The translations under genes were made by a program, and so were the position numbers. The notes beneath the pieces are model-generated. The model ran no database searches and was not told the origin of the DNA. It saw nothing but the letters and a program-made list of their open reading frames with translations. 64,000 nt of DNA, from positions 34,955,348-35,019,347 of the forward strand of contig OZ021721.1 of the NCBI GenBank assembly GCA_963978545.1, read 5' to 3'. Source of the DNA: Linyphia triangularis (taxonomy: Eukaryota; Arthropoda; Arachnida; Araneae; Linyphiidae). Shown piece by piece: positions 48,469 to 63,932 of this stretch; position 1 is the first letter of the stretch; every line of letters begins with the position of its first letter.

Positions 48469-49862
48469 TTTCCCCTCCCCTTACCGCAGATCAGATAAGA
48501 TCTCCCCCGTAAAACGTGTGTGACTCGACGTATCTTGCAACCGGTTTTGAGTTTGGCATTCGAATGTTGGTTAAAGAGATTGACCAAGAGCTTGACGGAC
48601 ACGGAAGATGAAATACTTTCATCTTTAATTCCCGCTGTAAAAACCGGTATGTACGTTGTTTTATATTTATAATTAATTAATTTTTTATCAATCTGCAATA
48701 ATATTATTAAAACGGAAGCGTTGGAACGTTTATCAAATTCTTAAAGAAATAGGCTTAATTAGTTGTTGACACATAGTAACGCAGCCTAGAAAACATTAAC
48801 AATTTTTTCATAGACAAGTAACTTTTTTGTTTCTTCGAAAAGTTTTATGGGCCGAAAAAAAAAATCAGCTATTTTTGTGGCGAAAAGTTATTGAATTGCG
48901 TTGGGGTAGAATTTTTTAAATAGTACATGCTTTGTTATAAACAATAGCTTAATTCCATAATTCACTCTGAGCGTAATTTTTACCTCGTAACACGTTTTTA
49001 CGATACTACAATTTATAAATCTGTACTTAAGATAAACTACCAGGAGTGCAATGTTAAACACTAAATTGCATTTATGGGATCCCGCATTTTATGATAGTTT
49101 ACTTCTGAGGTACAGAAATGTTCCTTATGTGCTGTAAGTTTAACGTAATGAAATGAAATTTAGCCGTGTTTCACCAACATTCCCTTAAATACAGACAGGG
49201 CAGCCGACAGGATTTTCGGCCCCTATGCAAATGTAACTCGGGCCCAATTACCCTCCCTCGCCCATATACACATATTAGCGTCGATACTAAAAAGATAATA
49301 TCTCCACAGTTATTATAACCACATGCATTCAGGACATTTAACCTAAGAATAAGATGAAGCAATAAATGATTATACATTTTTTCATTGTTTGGGTAAACAA
49401 ATACTAAACTTGCTGCGTATTCTCAAACCAGAAATATAGAGAAAACGAGAAAAAACAAAGATAAATTAGAGGAGTAAGATGAACTGATAGCACTGTTCTC
49501 AAATACCAACTTAAAGTTAGCGGCCCCCTGGTACCTTCCCAGTCAAAATACAGAGCAATCAGAATGCGCTATATGAGTGCGCCCATGATGCTTCACAATT
49601 CCAATTGCATCGAGCTTTTCTTGACGTTCGTTGTTCTCTTGTCTCCGACTGAGGTAGACGGCAAATTTTGCTGTAAAATTTTACACATGCGCGTGTTGCT
49701 AAAACGACCTTTGCTTTTTATACACTTGATTGGAAAAACCCGAGTTCGATTTCATCCAAAACGAAGAAAAAAATTGATGTGAAAAATCGAGAATTTAAAA
49801 AAGAATGAACTAAATCGTATGCGTTAATTAACACCAAATTTGGACAGCTGACTTGTCTCATT

Positions 49863-51123
<1,261 letters not shown>

Positions 51124-52393
51124 GTCTCATCTGCCATGATTTTTATACTATAAAAATGTTCGTTGTTAAAAACTCGTATTTCCGCTCTTTAAATGTACTG
51201 CGATTCTGATGATTATTGAATGTTTGGCTCTTTGCACAGAAACGTCTGCCGAACCCTGGTAAATGTAAAAAAGGTTTTGGTAATAGAAATAGTACACCAG
51301 CGTTAATTGGGTGCTCTCATGATATGTTTTGGCTTTATAAAATACTGTAATACAGCCTCTAAAAAAAATTATCTCAATAATATTCATTTCTAAACATTAA
51401 AATACAAGAATTAAAATAAATTATTGTTTTAATTTTTTCGTTTCAATAAAAGTTAAAATGTCCTTATGTGTACTGATTTTTAAGGAAATAGTTTGTTAAA
51501 ACATCTTGTGAAATGCATATCGGCTTCCATTTATTTATTCCTAGTAAGAGGTTATATTTTTCGAAAGCTATTTTATTGGCTTATTTAGGTAGAAAAATGA
51601 AGAGGCCCATACGCTAGAAAATATTTCCAACTGGTAGTTTTTGTAAGAAAGAAAAGCAACGAACAGACATTTTGGAAACTTTCGAAAACAGCATTTTAGA
51701 TTATGTGACCTTTATTTAAACAGTTTAAGGTCTCAATTAAATTCATTTCATGGTATTCGAGGTTATTGCATATTCAACATAATAGGCCAAGAAATACATA
51801 TAAACTTATAAATCAGCATACTAAAATATCGTATTTTCTAGACAAACTAGAAAGGATAGGACAAAAACAATATAAAGATTTTTTTTTTTAAAGTTTTAAA
51901 TTTTAAAATAAAATTTCAATTATAAAAGTTTGCTGTCGATTAATCGAGTACTACAATTTTACAGAATTTTCTGATATTTTAGAAAAACTTATTAAATAAC
52001 TAATGATTATTAGATAATTTTTATCTCAAGGCAAAATTTTCAAACAGATCAATGTATTGGATTTCAAAACAATTACGTATTTACCATTTTAACAATTTTA
52101 CGGACATTTTTAAAAAAAGCAGTATATAAAAAAAAAGATTTTTTTTTCTTTCTTTCTCCCCCCCCCCCCCCCTCCCAATAGTATTACTTAAGGGTAAAAT
52201 AATCAAAAGGGTAAAATAATATCATAAGGGCCTAACATTTTACAAAACGTTGCCTGCAAATTGAACCAGGTAGTTCTCAAATATTAAAAAATTTCTACAT
52301 AAATTACAAACACAATGAATTAATAATCATTTTAGATATGCATTAATTTCTGGTGATACGTTCTTACATAAGCAATGAATTTATAATTTCCTT

Positions 52394-52577
52394 ATTGCTT
52401 GGTTGTTTTCAGATTATCTGGCGCCTTCAGCAACACGAGGGCTATAATGCGCCGAAACATTCGTCATTAGACAAGCCAACATACATTTACCAACACCCAT
52501 GCCTAACACCGGGACTCAAACAAGCAGCCTCGCGGTCTATAAGCTTGCACTCTAAACACTATACCGTTTGGTCAGCC
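52394..52577 (-). mobile_element. SINE in right A copy
   Basis: Inverted counterpart of 38896-39079 with the same flanking duplication. Confidence 0.8.
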
Positions 52578-54515
52578 ATTTCCTTTTTAAATCAATGAAT
52601 AATATAAATACCATTTACCCAAATAACAAATGCTTTTGAGAATGTAAACTTGGTATTTTGAAAAATAATTATTTAAACTTTAAATAAATAAATCTTTAAA
52701 CAAATTACTTTTATTGGTATCGATAGCTAGCTTTTGAAATTAGTTTTAAAAAAATTCAATTTTAAATGTATAAATTCTAAATCTTGACACACATACTAAA
52801 ATTAAATGTTACTCTGAACTCATACATTCTTATCAATCGTATATTGCAAGCCCACTTTAAGGACACTCCGGTGCATCCCCAAGGCATGTCTGGTCTTTTG
52901 TCAAAGAGCAGACATGCAGCATGTGTGGCCAATTAACCAATTTCCCAAGGCTATAACGCTGTTGTATGGTATTGACAGATACACCGAGCCCAACTGCTTC
53001 TTGGTTTGCGGGGCGGGGGTTAGAAATAGAGGAGGTGCTTTTCTCCATCTGAAGTTAAAAAAAAAAAATTCGGTACCTTTTGTCTTTTTGTTTTGTTGTA
53101 TGGATCCAATAAATTTTAAAATTTTTTAGTAAAACAAGATATCGCGGGTTCTTCTTGACAAGCCCTTCTTTGTTTTTATTTAAATTTTATTTTAGTTACT
53201 GTGTTTTTAATTTTGGCGAATTTTCTAATCGCCAAATGTCATATGCTACATCTGTTCCAATGTTTCTTTCAAACTCTGTTTAAAATACATTTTCCAATAT
53301 TTCTCAGAAAATTTGCGTTCCACAACTCAAAAGATCTGACTGCAAAATGCTGAAACCCAACTCAAAGCTATCTCCTGAAGTTTGAGGTAAGCTTTTTTTT
53401 TTTAACTTTTGTAATTTTTAATCAAATGTGCGTAGTGTTAAAAACAATGAATTCTTCTGCTAGTCGCTTTTCTGGTAACCTTGTTGACCAGCTCTTCAAG
53501 AACTACTTCATTATTTTCTGTTGTTTATTTTATTACTTTTTCATATTTTTTTAGTATTATGGAGTGAAATTATAATTTTTCTAATGTTTATTTTTATTTA
53601 GTCACCATTTTTTTTAGTGTGTTTATAGGCTATTTTCTTGTAGAGCAGTCTCAATCTTTAAAATTTTATTTTATTATTTCATTTGATTATTAATTTTTTG
53701 CAGTCACATTTTAGAATTGGAGGATCAGTACTTCTACTACACTTTTTTAGTAGTATTATAGTTACTCACTATTTAGTTTTTTTCTTTGGTTTTCTGAAAG
53801 AAAAAAAGACTTTTGTCTGCTCTTGCCATATTCATGTAACGCCTTAAAAAACTGAACATTTGATCATAATAGGAAAGAGGGTTGGGCAGCTAATATTAAA
53901 AAATAATAAAACTAGTTATAAATTAAAATTACTCACTTTTTAACATAATGAAAGGAAATTTAAAACTGCAGTGTTTCACAACTATTCTGTTAAGGTATTG
54001 AAAAACATATAATTTTACAATTCTACATTATAACGAAAAGAACATTTAATAAACATTAGTGCCGTTTCTAAAACACAACTTAAGCATGTGTTATTAAAAA
54101 AACGTAAGCATGAATGTTATAAATAAAATCAATGTAAACACATAATACAAGCAACGCAAGAAGTAACATGTTAAAAAGTCAACGCTGGTGTATACAGTGA
54201 AATTTATTAAATGTTAAATATTGTTATGATATAATGTAAACACTGTTTATTGGTGTATTCTAAATCCCCTAAACAAGGCAATTTCATTGGCTACCGAAAC
54301 CAAATTTTTATGTTGTTGTGAATTGACAAAAAGTGCCAGTCTGTTCAACCTTGTTTTGCTCATAGAATTTCTTAATATGATGTTAATGATCACAAAGTTG
54401 AAAGCTCAGAAGTTTCAATTGAAACTGGTAAAATACATTTTTTTTTTTTAATAAGGGACGTATATTCGGAAATATGTCTACAGAACATTCTGCGAAAGCA
54501 TCAAGAAAACCTTTC

Positions 54516-54729
54516 TACAGGGTTACTACAAAAGAATCATTCATTTTCAAAACAAGATTTATTCAAAAGTATTATACTTTTGAATAAATCGGGTAAACTT
54601 GAGCACCATCTGGAGCATAAAACTTAAATATTTTGCGGTTGTTTTCTTGTACCAATCATATTTGTAAGTATAATACTTTTGAATAAGTCGGGTTTTGAAA
54701 ATGAATGATTCTTTTCTAGTAACCCTGTA
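54516..54729. mobile_element. TA-flanked MITE in right A copy
   Basis: Inverted counterpart of 36744-36957. Confidence 0.85.
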
Positions 54730-56424
54730 TTTTGTTTTCCATATTTCCTAATCTGCTTCGATGATGTTTTGAAAACCAAGAAAACCTCTTTCATAAAATT
54801 TTACCAGATTTTCTATGGCAGATTTGTATTATTGGTATCAGGAGGGAGAAGTCTTGTGTCTACGCATGCTCTTTCAGGGAATCAGTAAGTTTTCTCTGCT
54901 CTGACCATCTGAAGGACGTCATGACCCCAGCATATAGAAATGAGAAAGAAATGTAAAATCGGAAGAGTTTGAAATGAAATAGATGTGCTTGTATTTTTGT
55001 GTTCATTTCTCGTTGTTATAATTATTTTGAAAAAATGACTGACTCGAAAAGTTAGTTAAATGAGGATATTAAGTATTAACTATTTACAAAAATTGTTACA
55101 TTACACTTGGAAATATAATTTTTCTCAATTTTCAGGGAGCTGTAGCCCTATCAGCCTCCTCCCTGTATACGCCACGGACTTCATATGGCTAAGCAATCCT
55201 ACGTAAGTAGAATCCTTTATTTGTTCTGATCTTCAATACCAAATTATTAATCGTGGTGAAACAGGGAGTGTTAAATTTTTATCGAGCGAGGGGAGTACTT
55301 TCATTTCACCTAAAATTATAAAATAGCATCTAAGAAAAATCGAATATTTCAATAACGTACGTATTAGAGGCATTAAAGTTTCAATAAAGGATGTATTTTG
55401 AATTCTTTAAATTAACTTCGATTTTGTGTGAGTGTCGATAGAGTGCAAGTCTGCGGATGCTTAATTAACCCACCTTGCCGTCATCCAAGCGGGCTGAAAG
55501 TTGGTAGATGGATTCGATGTCGATGGTAATACATTCTTTCACATTTTGGGGCTGTTATTGTCACTAAAAAGTTGCTTATACGGAATACTAATAAACTAAC
55601 TTGCCTTCATCCAATCGCGCTAAAATAGCAGTAAGCCGATCATTGTTGAAACTCTTTGTAATTGCCAAATTTTTTTAAAATAAATAAATAATAAAATTGT
55701 TTTAATCAAAATAAAAAAAAAAGATGTTTGGATGTGAATGCATAAATGCACGTTCATTTCTAATAAATACATTTTGAAACGTAGTTTGCAACACATTTTG
55801 CTGATATAAATGTGTTTGATATTTAAAATTAGATACAAGCACCAAGCACACGCTGTTAACAGAATCGGCGATGTATATAAAGGATTAATATTTAAAACTT
55901 TGTTTTCATGGGTTATATAATTATGTCTCGCGAAAAAAAAAAAAAAAAGAATAACGTCATTTGAAAATGAGTCAAAAATTCACAAATATTTGAGTTCGCA
56001 GTTGTATGCGACTAAAACAATTTATAGAGGGATCTGTCTTGACGAAATAATTAATTTCTTCAAGAAGTTTAGCTAAATATTATAATTTTATTTAACAATA
56101 TCAATAGCATGGTTTATTTCATATGTATTTAAAGTTTTGCGAACCAAAACGCAAATTATTTTGTAAAACTTGGCAATTCTCTAGTAAAAGTTCCCGCGCG
56201 GAAAGAGTTTCTACTAAATGTCCCATGCAAAAGAAAGAAGAAAAAAAAAAAAAATTCGCCACAAGACTCTGCTTCTCGGAGTTGACAGGAGTGAACTGCC
56301 CCCTATAAATCAACACCACAGGAGGTGAGGAAGCTGACCAGACCCCCCAAACCTCGAAGATCCCAAAACGCCCGAAACCGCCCGAGAACTATAATTCTCG
56401 GGCGCTGTAGGTTTCAGGGGGTTA

Positions 56425-57409
56425 AGATTATTTTAACACATATTTGTGGAAAGCAAAATTAGAAAGCCAAAACTATTTATGTTGAAACTTTCAAAGCTCT
56501 AGGCCTATTAGAAGTCGCTTTTTGTTAAAAAAAAAAAAAATTCAAAGAATCAATCGAAAATCAAATTAAAATTTTAACATTCTGTTTGTCAATAGTCCAA
56601 TTAGAATGCGAAAACTACTTGTATTGAAAATTTCAGAACTGTAGCCCAAATAGAAATCGTTTTGTAAAATATTTTTTAATTAATTAAAAAAGAACTAAAT
56701 AAAAATGTAAAATTATGTTTTTCAAACGTCCAATTAGGAGGGCACAACTACTTATGTTGAAAATTTCAGAGCTGCAGCTCTATTAGATATCGTTTTGTTA
56801 AATATATATTAATAAATTAAAAAAAAAAAAAAAATAATTAAAAAGGAACTAAATAAAAATTTGAAACTCTGTTTTTCAAAAAAAGGCCAAATAAAAGACA
56901 AAACTACTTATGTTGAAAATTTCAGAGCTGTAGCAATATTGGATATCATTTTGTAGAATAGTTATTAATTAATTAAAAAGAACTAAATAAAAATTTAAAA
57001 TTCCGTTTTTTAAAAGTCCAATTAGAAGGCTAAATCTACTTATGTTGAAAATTTCAGAGCTGTAGCTCTATTAGAAACCGTTTTGTAAAATATTTATTAA
57101 TTAATTAAAGAAAAAACTAACAATAAATTTAAAATTCTTTTTTTCAATAGTTCAATAAGAAGGCCAAAATTACTTATGTTGAAAATTTCAGAGCTGTATC
57201 TCTATTTGAAGTCACTTTGTAAAATAAAAGTTAGTTAAAATATTAATTAAAAAAGAACTAATTAAAATTTTACATTCTGTTTGACATTCATAAATTAGAA
57301 GGTCAAAACTTCTTGTGTTGAAAATTTCAGAGCTCTACTCCAATTTTAAGTAGGTTTCTATAACAGATCCACAAACAGACAGACACACAGCTTGTTTTAT
57401 TATTATAGA
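56425..57409 (-). mobile_element. Helitron-like array in right A copy
   Basis: Inverted counterpart of 34063-35047; its first long homopolymer is A14 where the left copy has T15. Confidence 0.5.
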
Positions 57410-58111
57410 TTTTAAATTTGTTTATTTTTTTCAGATAGAAATGAATGGGATTCCCTTTAGTTTTCCTCAAGAATCTGCCAGAAACTTCTTGTCAGATGCA
57501 GCAAATAAATGAAGAAATATATGTAGTATATATTTAAAATCATGTTTAAATTATATTCTTTGTATAAAATGAAAAAGCAACTCATTTGTGTTTGTTTACT
57601 TCAAAATAAAGAATTATCTAAAAAAGAATTATCAGTAAAAATGCATTTTTAGTTGTATATGTTTCTAATAATAAAACTATAAGTAGCTTGGATTAACCCT
57701 TTAAAACAAATTTTAATGCAATTTAAATTGTCTAACGCAACCTACTAAGATCTCAATGCATTTTTTTAATAATATATACATAATTTTTTATTGAATTTTG
57801 AATCTTTATTTTTTTTTTTAAATTCTTTATAAAAAAAAGTAAATTATGTTTATTATTCTAGTAAGTTCTACCTAGCAAATAAATTAAAATTTATCAATAA
57901 ATTGGGTTATGATTGATACCATTAAAGGCAAATTGTAATTAAATTCCTATAGAATAAATATTAATTTTTCATTAGCCACTAAATTTAAAGCATTTTCCGA
58001 CAATATTGGAACTCTCCCAATTAAGTACTTCTTTTTGAACACAAAAGATAAATGATACTTTATAAAGGAAAGTTTTTGCAACCTTTCCTATATCTACAGG
58101 GTGGGAACCTC

Positions 58112-58311
58112 AGAGTGAAAAGGTTTACACACCCTTTACAGTGAAAACCTTTTGGCAAGCCTATTATGAAAAGGCTTATACAACCCTTACGGCAAAAACC
58201 GTGTGGCAGGCTTATCACGAAAAGGTTTACACACCCTTTACGGCGAAAACCTTGTGGCAAGCTCATCCCGAAAAGGTTTACATACCCTTTACGGCGAAAG
58301 CCTTGTGGCAA
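58112..58311. repeat. Subterminal 51-bp array of right A
   Basis: Inverted counterpart of 33161-33360. Confidence 0.85.
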
Positions 58312-58479
58312 GGGGGGTCATGAAATGGTTACCAAAAGCTTGACGTCTGGAGACTAGGACCCTTTCTTCAAGGTTTTATGATGGTTACTCCCTTGTCATC
58401 TGAACCTTACTCCCTTTTCGCTTGAGAGGTTTAGACAAGGGTTTTAAAAGGATAAAATGCTATCTGGGGTTCTTTCTTC

Positions 58480-58800
58480 TTTGAATATTGAATACCACTT
58501 TTGTATACTTCGTGTGCCAGAGTATCCCACAGATTTTCTATGGAATTTGATCGGGGCTTCTGGCCGGCTAGTCAAGTAGTTTCACAAAATTAGCATGAAA
58601 CCATGATTTTGATGTTTGAGAAACATGTACTGTGTCAATGCCTTGTAGGAACAAATAGTCTCCATTCGTATTTAACGGTGCTTCTTGTAAAAGATTATTG
58701 GCAAATATATCAGCATAACTCTCACAATTTGTCATTCTAACCAGCATAAAAAGTATTGGAGTACTTTCCTTCAGTTGCAAAACCTCCACAGACAATTACT
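58480..58800 (-). pseudogene. Tc1-like transposase fragment
   Basis: On the minus strand the frame 58568-58795 reads SYADIFANNLLQE ... LFLQGIDTVHVSQTSKSWF ... VKLLD, then continues past a stop as PARSPDQIP, another stop, and KICGIL. This is the Tc1-family C-terminal core (usual form: QQDNxPxHTSxxxxxWF...LDWPARSPDLNPIENLWGIL). The QQDN Asp is kept as GID, and the Trp before PARSPD is now a TAG stop. It is short, stop-ridden and without visible ends. Confidence 0.8.
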
Positions 58801-58904
58801 GAGCTACCTCCAAATGTACTCTTTGAAAATTTCTTTTTCTCTACAGATATCATACCAGAAGTATCGAAAAATAACTGGTCCATTCAAATTAAACTTTTTT
58901 TCTT

Positions 58905-59037
58905 CGGACTAGGAGGCTCCACCCCCTGCTTGCTAACGCTCGCCAACCCCGAACGCGCTCGCTGCTCGATCTCCAAAGGGGGCTTCCCCTTCCAGGTGAC
59001 CCCCTACCTTGGCTGCGTATTGATAACACCAAAGAAA
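58905..59037. other. GC-rich island of unknown origin
   Basis: About 130 bases, from GGACTAGGAGGCTCCACCCC to TGCGTATTGATAACACC, are well above half G+C while the flanks are strongly A/T-rich. The words CTAACGCTCGCC, GAACGCGCTCGCTGC and AAAGGGGGCTTCCCC are CpG-rich. Its plus frame is open but unrecognised. It may be a fragment of another repeat or foreign DNA. Confidence 0.5.
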
Positions 59038-59364
59038 TAGAATAGCTGGGGATTTTTAACGCAATTCCTGTGATTCACTCGTGAATTGGTGCCTTTGGTT
59101 TGCCTCTCTACCTTCCCAAGTAGCACAGCAGTATTGGCCAATATCAGCCCTACATTGGCCAATCCCGATGTGGAACGGCGCAAAATCGGCCGTTCGATGC
59201 CGATATTGCCCAATCTCGCCCAATATTGGGTAGACGATACTCAAAAATTTGAAAGTTTGATGGACAGTTTTAAAATTGAAATATTTTATGTATAAGAAAG
59301 GAATGTTTGTGTTAATATGTTTTGCGATGTTTTTAACACGTTTTTAAGCATTTTTTAAAAAATC

Positions 59365-62300
59365 ATGTAATTTGGAACGATCTCGAGTTACGGCCAAAAC
59401 CGGCAGATTCCGATACAAAACGATGCGCAGAATTTCTCAAAAAGAATCGCCACCGAGTGGCTGAAGCAACTGAAGTGCCCGGATGTGTGTTTGGGAAGTT
59501 TGTTTATGTCGACGGCTCGACAGTTATTTGTAACATTAAAATTGATATAAAACTTAATATTGGTAAGTGTTGTCACAATAATTTGTTGATTTCATGTGGT
59601 TATGTTTCGGTGCCTATATATTGCATTATTGGTTTAAGTTGGTTTTCGTTAATTTCAACCATACTTAATTGCCGACTGACTTGGCATGGTTTGATCTACG
59701 AATTCGATGTTGACAAAGGTGGTTGGTTTTCACATTAAACTTGATAAGGAATCAAGTTAGTTTCAATTATTTATTTAATACTGTTTAAAATATAATCAAG
59801 ATTTTTAGCTTTTATGTCATCTGGACAAGATTAAGAGCTTTTATCTCGTCCTTACTCGGATGCAAACTAACACTCATTTACCCATTCCCCCTCTCCATTG
59901 CTTGTTTCAAATCATGCTCATCATTGAAATACTTATACTACATGTTACATTCTAGTTATAATATTTATAAATATTAAATATTTATCATATTTGTAATCGT
60001 TAGTTTATATTGCGGAATTTCCTATATTTGCTCCTTATAAAATTGAATATCCAAGCTCCGTGATTAGCAGCTCTGTTAATAGAATATATTGTGAATTGCA
60101 CATATTGAGGAAACCACATTAAATTAAAACACGCCTATTACTCAATCTCAAAGGTGGTGTGGAATAGGGTGCATTATCTCAATCAACCACTAGGCATAAA
60201 AGGTAAATGATTGTTCTAAAAAATGTCAATTTTAACAATATGTATAACTATTGTAATTATGCCTCCTATTTTTAAAAAAATACAGCAAACCTGTTAATGC
60301 AAAATTGCTTAACATAAAATCACATTTAATGCGAAGGAAAAGCGGTTTTCCCTACTTAAAACTTAACTTTAATTTATTTGTTTAACACAAAATTCGGTTA
60401 AAGCGAACAATTTCAGCGGCCAGATCGACTTAGCTTTAACAGGGTTTTACTGTATGTACATTTCCCTATTTGAAAGGTCTGTCTTGTGCAATTATTGATT
60501 ACTCAGAAAAGAGCAATGAATGCAAATTTTTGAAATATCTACAAAAATATATTTTGAATGCCTAGCTTCCTTTGTGTTAATCTAAACACACTGTGCAAAG
60601 ATGTTGTTTTTATAAAATAAAAATGTTTTTTTCATTTAAAGAAAAGACTCCATTTGAAAAGTAAACAAATATTGTAATCAAGTATTATTGTTAGTGCTAT
60701 TCATAGTGCAATTTTCTGTCTTGGGGTGAAAAGTGTAATAGTTGTAGCCTTCCTTCCCTCGGCAGTAAAATGCCAGTATGGCCTTTCAATAGTTAATTTG
60801 TTATTCTGTTCAGTTTAAAATAAAGATACATACTGTTGTAGGGTTCATTGATGGAAATGGAGAACCCATAGAAGTAATTCCTTCATCTTGGTTCATCTCA
60901 GACAAAAGTTGTCTTTGGCAGTTTGCAATGAATGGGGGGGGGGGGGGGATTTACATGATTAAAGAATATATACCCTCAAGTCAACATGGCAAACATTTAA
61001 TTTTAAAATCTATTGTACATACAGTAAGTAAATTACAATTTTTGTATAAGGTATACAAATAATTAAAGGTATACAAATAATTAAAGGTATCACAAATATT
61101 GTTTCATAAGTTTTTGATCTACTTATCAATTCAAGTTTTAATGGTGTAGATTTTTGAAATTGTGGACATGAATAACAGATATTTATTAACAGATTTAAAT
61201 AATATCCTATTTTAATTTCCCAAACTGTTGATTGGTTTTTTAGTGAGTGATACTATAACTGCGCTAAGTAAGATATTTAATTGTATAAATAAATTGTATA
61301 TGAAGTTTTGCAACTAGTTTGAGATAGCATATATCCATAATTTTCCTATTTAGATTCCTTTTAACAGGCATAAGATAAAGCTGAGCTTACTCGTTCAATA
61401 TCTAGCATTGGGAGTGATTCTTCAGAAGATGAAAATTTATTAACACAGAAAAGCCATACTCATATTCCAGCCCGTTTCAAATGCGATTCTCTTTCTTTGG
61501 AATCCCACAAAGAAACAAGCAAAAACTTATTTGTAAATCAAAAAGCGTGAAAACTTTCCCTGCCAGGTAAGATTATATGACAATCAATTAGGTAATGCTC
61601 CAAGCAATTTCGATTTTATGTTACAATAATTTATATTTTAAAATAAAAATTAGCAATGGAGAATCTCGGGTCTTTCAAAAAAAAAAAAAAAAAATTATCT
61701 GTTTCTTTAAACAATTTTGTACAAATCACCTTTGTCATATGCTTATAATTGAGAAATTAGTTCAGAAGAAAAAACAACAAAATCACTATGTTCTAAATTA
61801 GTTCCTATAACTTTTCAAGTGCAACAGTGTATTTTATATTTTATCTCAGACTTTTCAACAACACTTTTTACTATTTATTTTGAATTTATTTGGTGGTTAA
61901 TTTAACAGTTTAAAAGAGATTTTTCTCTCTTATAAATTATTTATTAAAATTTTAAACGGCTAAGGAAAAATGAACGAGTTTATAAAAAAAAAAAAAAAAA
62001 AAGCATTAGTATTTATTTCACAATTCATAGTTTTTTGGTGTGCTTGTTTGAGGTTGGTGAAAATGTATGCGATTGAAATTCAAATACCAGTTTAGAATGA
62101 TTTTCTTAAATGTTAGTAGAAAATGATTTCTGATGTAAAAATTTTACAAAATGTTAACAATCTTATGCTTTCGTGCAAAATTCTGTTTTTCATTTTGCAA
62201 TTCTGTTTTTCTTTATTGGCAGTAAATGCTGCATTGCATGATTTCTTTTATTGACAACAAATTGCAGTTCCGTTACAAAAAGAGCTTGGATAAAATAAAA

Positions 62301-62452
62301 AGAGCTAAAGACTAGAAAAAGTTTGAGGCTATAATTTGATTTTTAAATTTTAATGTAATCTTAATTAAAACAGAAATGAACAATTTTATATTTCAGGTTT
62401 GTTTTCTTCACCGAGGTGGAAACTTCAAAGGAAGATAAAATATGTAAAATAA
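59365..62452 (+). pseudogene. Element B gene, right copy, four exons
   Basis: Exons: about 59365-59562 (donor ATTG|GTAAGT), 60842-61023 (acceptor TTGTAG, donor ACA|GTAAGT), 61368-61566 (acceptor TTTTAACAG, donor CCAG|GTAAGA) and 62397-62452 (acceptor TTTCAG, ending TAA), with AATAAA at 62465. Junction phases 1, 0 and 1 are all consistent. Exon 1 is fully open and conserved with the left copy (DLELRPKP, CAEFLKKNRHRVAEATEVPG). Exon 2 is open but its Gly run is two residues longer because of a G-run expansion. Exon 3 (SISSIGSDSSEDENLL, then SLESHKETSKNLF) has TAA as its second codon and TGA near the end. The start codon is unknown. The product is unassigned; exon 2 resembles the VExVPxxW module of DUF4806-type proteins (inference). 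Confidence 0.5.
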
Positions 62453-63725
62453 AATATGTATTATAATAAACAGCTTGTATTAAATTTATGTTTTTATTAT
62501 ATATGCACTGCAGAAAGTGACCTTTAATTTAAGTGTGCATGGTTTTTAAGCCATAAAATATCAATTATCGGTCACCAAAAAGCAATTAAAATAGAAATGA
62601 AAGTATAAAAAAGTATTCATTATATGAGGTATACATGTAAATATTTTTGTGGATTTTTAAAAATAATGTTTTTGTCAAATAATTTTTAGATGAAAACTTT
62701 TTCAATGTTGGGGGGGGGGGGATCTGCAATTTTAATTCACTTTATTGCTATTACATTTGAAGTGAATGAACTAAAGGCATTAAAATGAGATTTATTTACT
62801 ATCTATTCGATTCTTAATGTATGGAGAAAAATGATGTTTTAAAAATGAAAAGTGACTTCATAAATGAAATTGATCTGTGCATAAAAAATATACTTCACAA
62901 GTTTTAAATTCAACCTTCTATTTTTATGAAACCTTAGCATAAAAAGTTCAATGAGTATTGATTGACCTATAGGGACTTTAAATTCTACTGGCAGTTTTCT
63001 AGTTTAAAATTGCATGTATCTTTCTAAATCCTTGAATATCAGACATTTTGTTATCTAAATGTGTTTTTTTTGGTAGGAGAGGTGAAAACATTATTTTACA
63101 AATGTTTAAGTATAACTTAACAGATTATTAAGAGTTTTTGGGCAACAATGTGATACTAAACATTGAACAGCTCAAAATTGAATCTAAACGCATATAAGAA
63201 TTATCATTTGCAACCACTCCTTCCACCAAAAAGAAAGTTCAGATATGTTGAGTGGCAAATCTATCCAAAATGCTCTGTGATATAGTGAAAAAACAGTAGC
63301 GGTTCCAAAAATTGCTCATAGTAGTGGCTAAAACTGCTCATCCAGGTTTGGAAAAAATCATGTTTTTTTTGGTTTAAACCAAGTTTTTTTTTTATTTTTT
63401 TTTTTTTTTATCTTTTTCTAATTACTTGTATACATATTTATAAATAAAATTTGACATAAACAAGAATAATTTATGCTCAAATAACAATGAATATTCATTT
63501 TGAAAGCAATTTGAACTAAGTAAAAAACAATTGTTCCACTTATGGGGACATTCAAATCATATTAAATTTTAATATTTTATTTAGACATTAGAACATATTT
63601 TATTTCAGCTAAAAATAGAAGTAATTTACAACATCAAATAATTAAAAAAATCTAATTATAAATAAAAATACAATTTTAAATTATTCTTAAAAAAACAAAA
63701 AACATTTGGTTTAAACCATGCTCAT

Positions 63726-63932
63726 CGATATTGCCCAAGATTGCACATCAATACTGGCCAAAACTACTACTCGATATCGGCCAAAACTACGCATCGAGAT
63801 CGGCCAAAACTACGCATCGATATCGGCCAAAACTGCTCCTCGAGATCGGCCAAAACTACGCATCGATATCGGCCAAAACTGCTCCTCGAGATCGGCCAAA
63901 ACCGCCCTGCGATATTGGCCAATATTGCAAAA
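63726..63932. repeat. Subterminal 23-bp array, nine units (right B)
   Basis: Alternating units GATATCGGCC and GAGATCGGCC followed by AAAACTACGCATC or AAAACTGCTCCTC, in exact 23-base register. The left copy has five units. The open frame over it is an artefact of the array. Confidence 0.9.

Noticed and set aside
59004..59295. Short frames rich in 'NIGPIL/ANPDVERRK' words, also at 47659-47850 and 32575-32838
   Set aside because: Translations of the GGCCAAT-rich terminal region of element B, seen in several phases and both strands.
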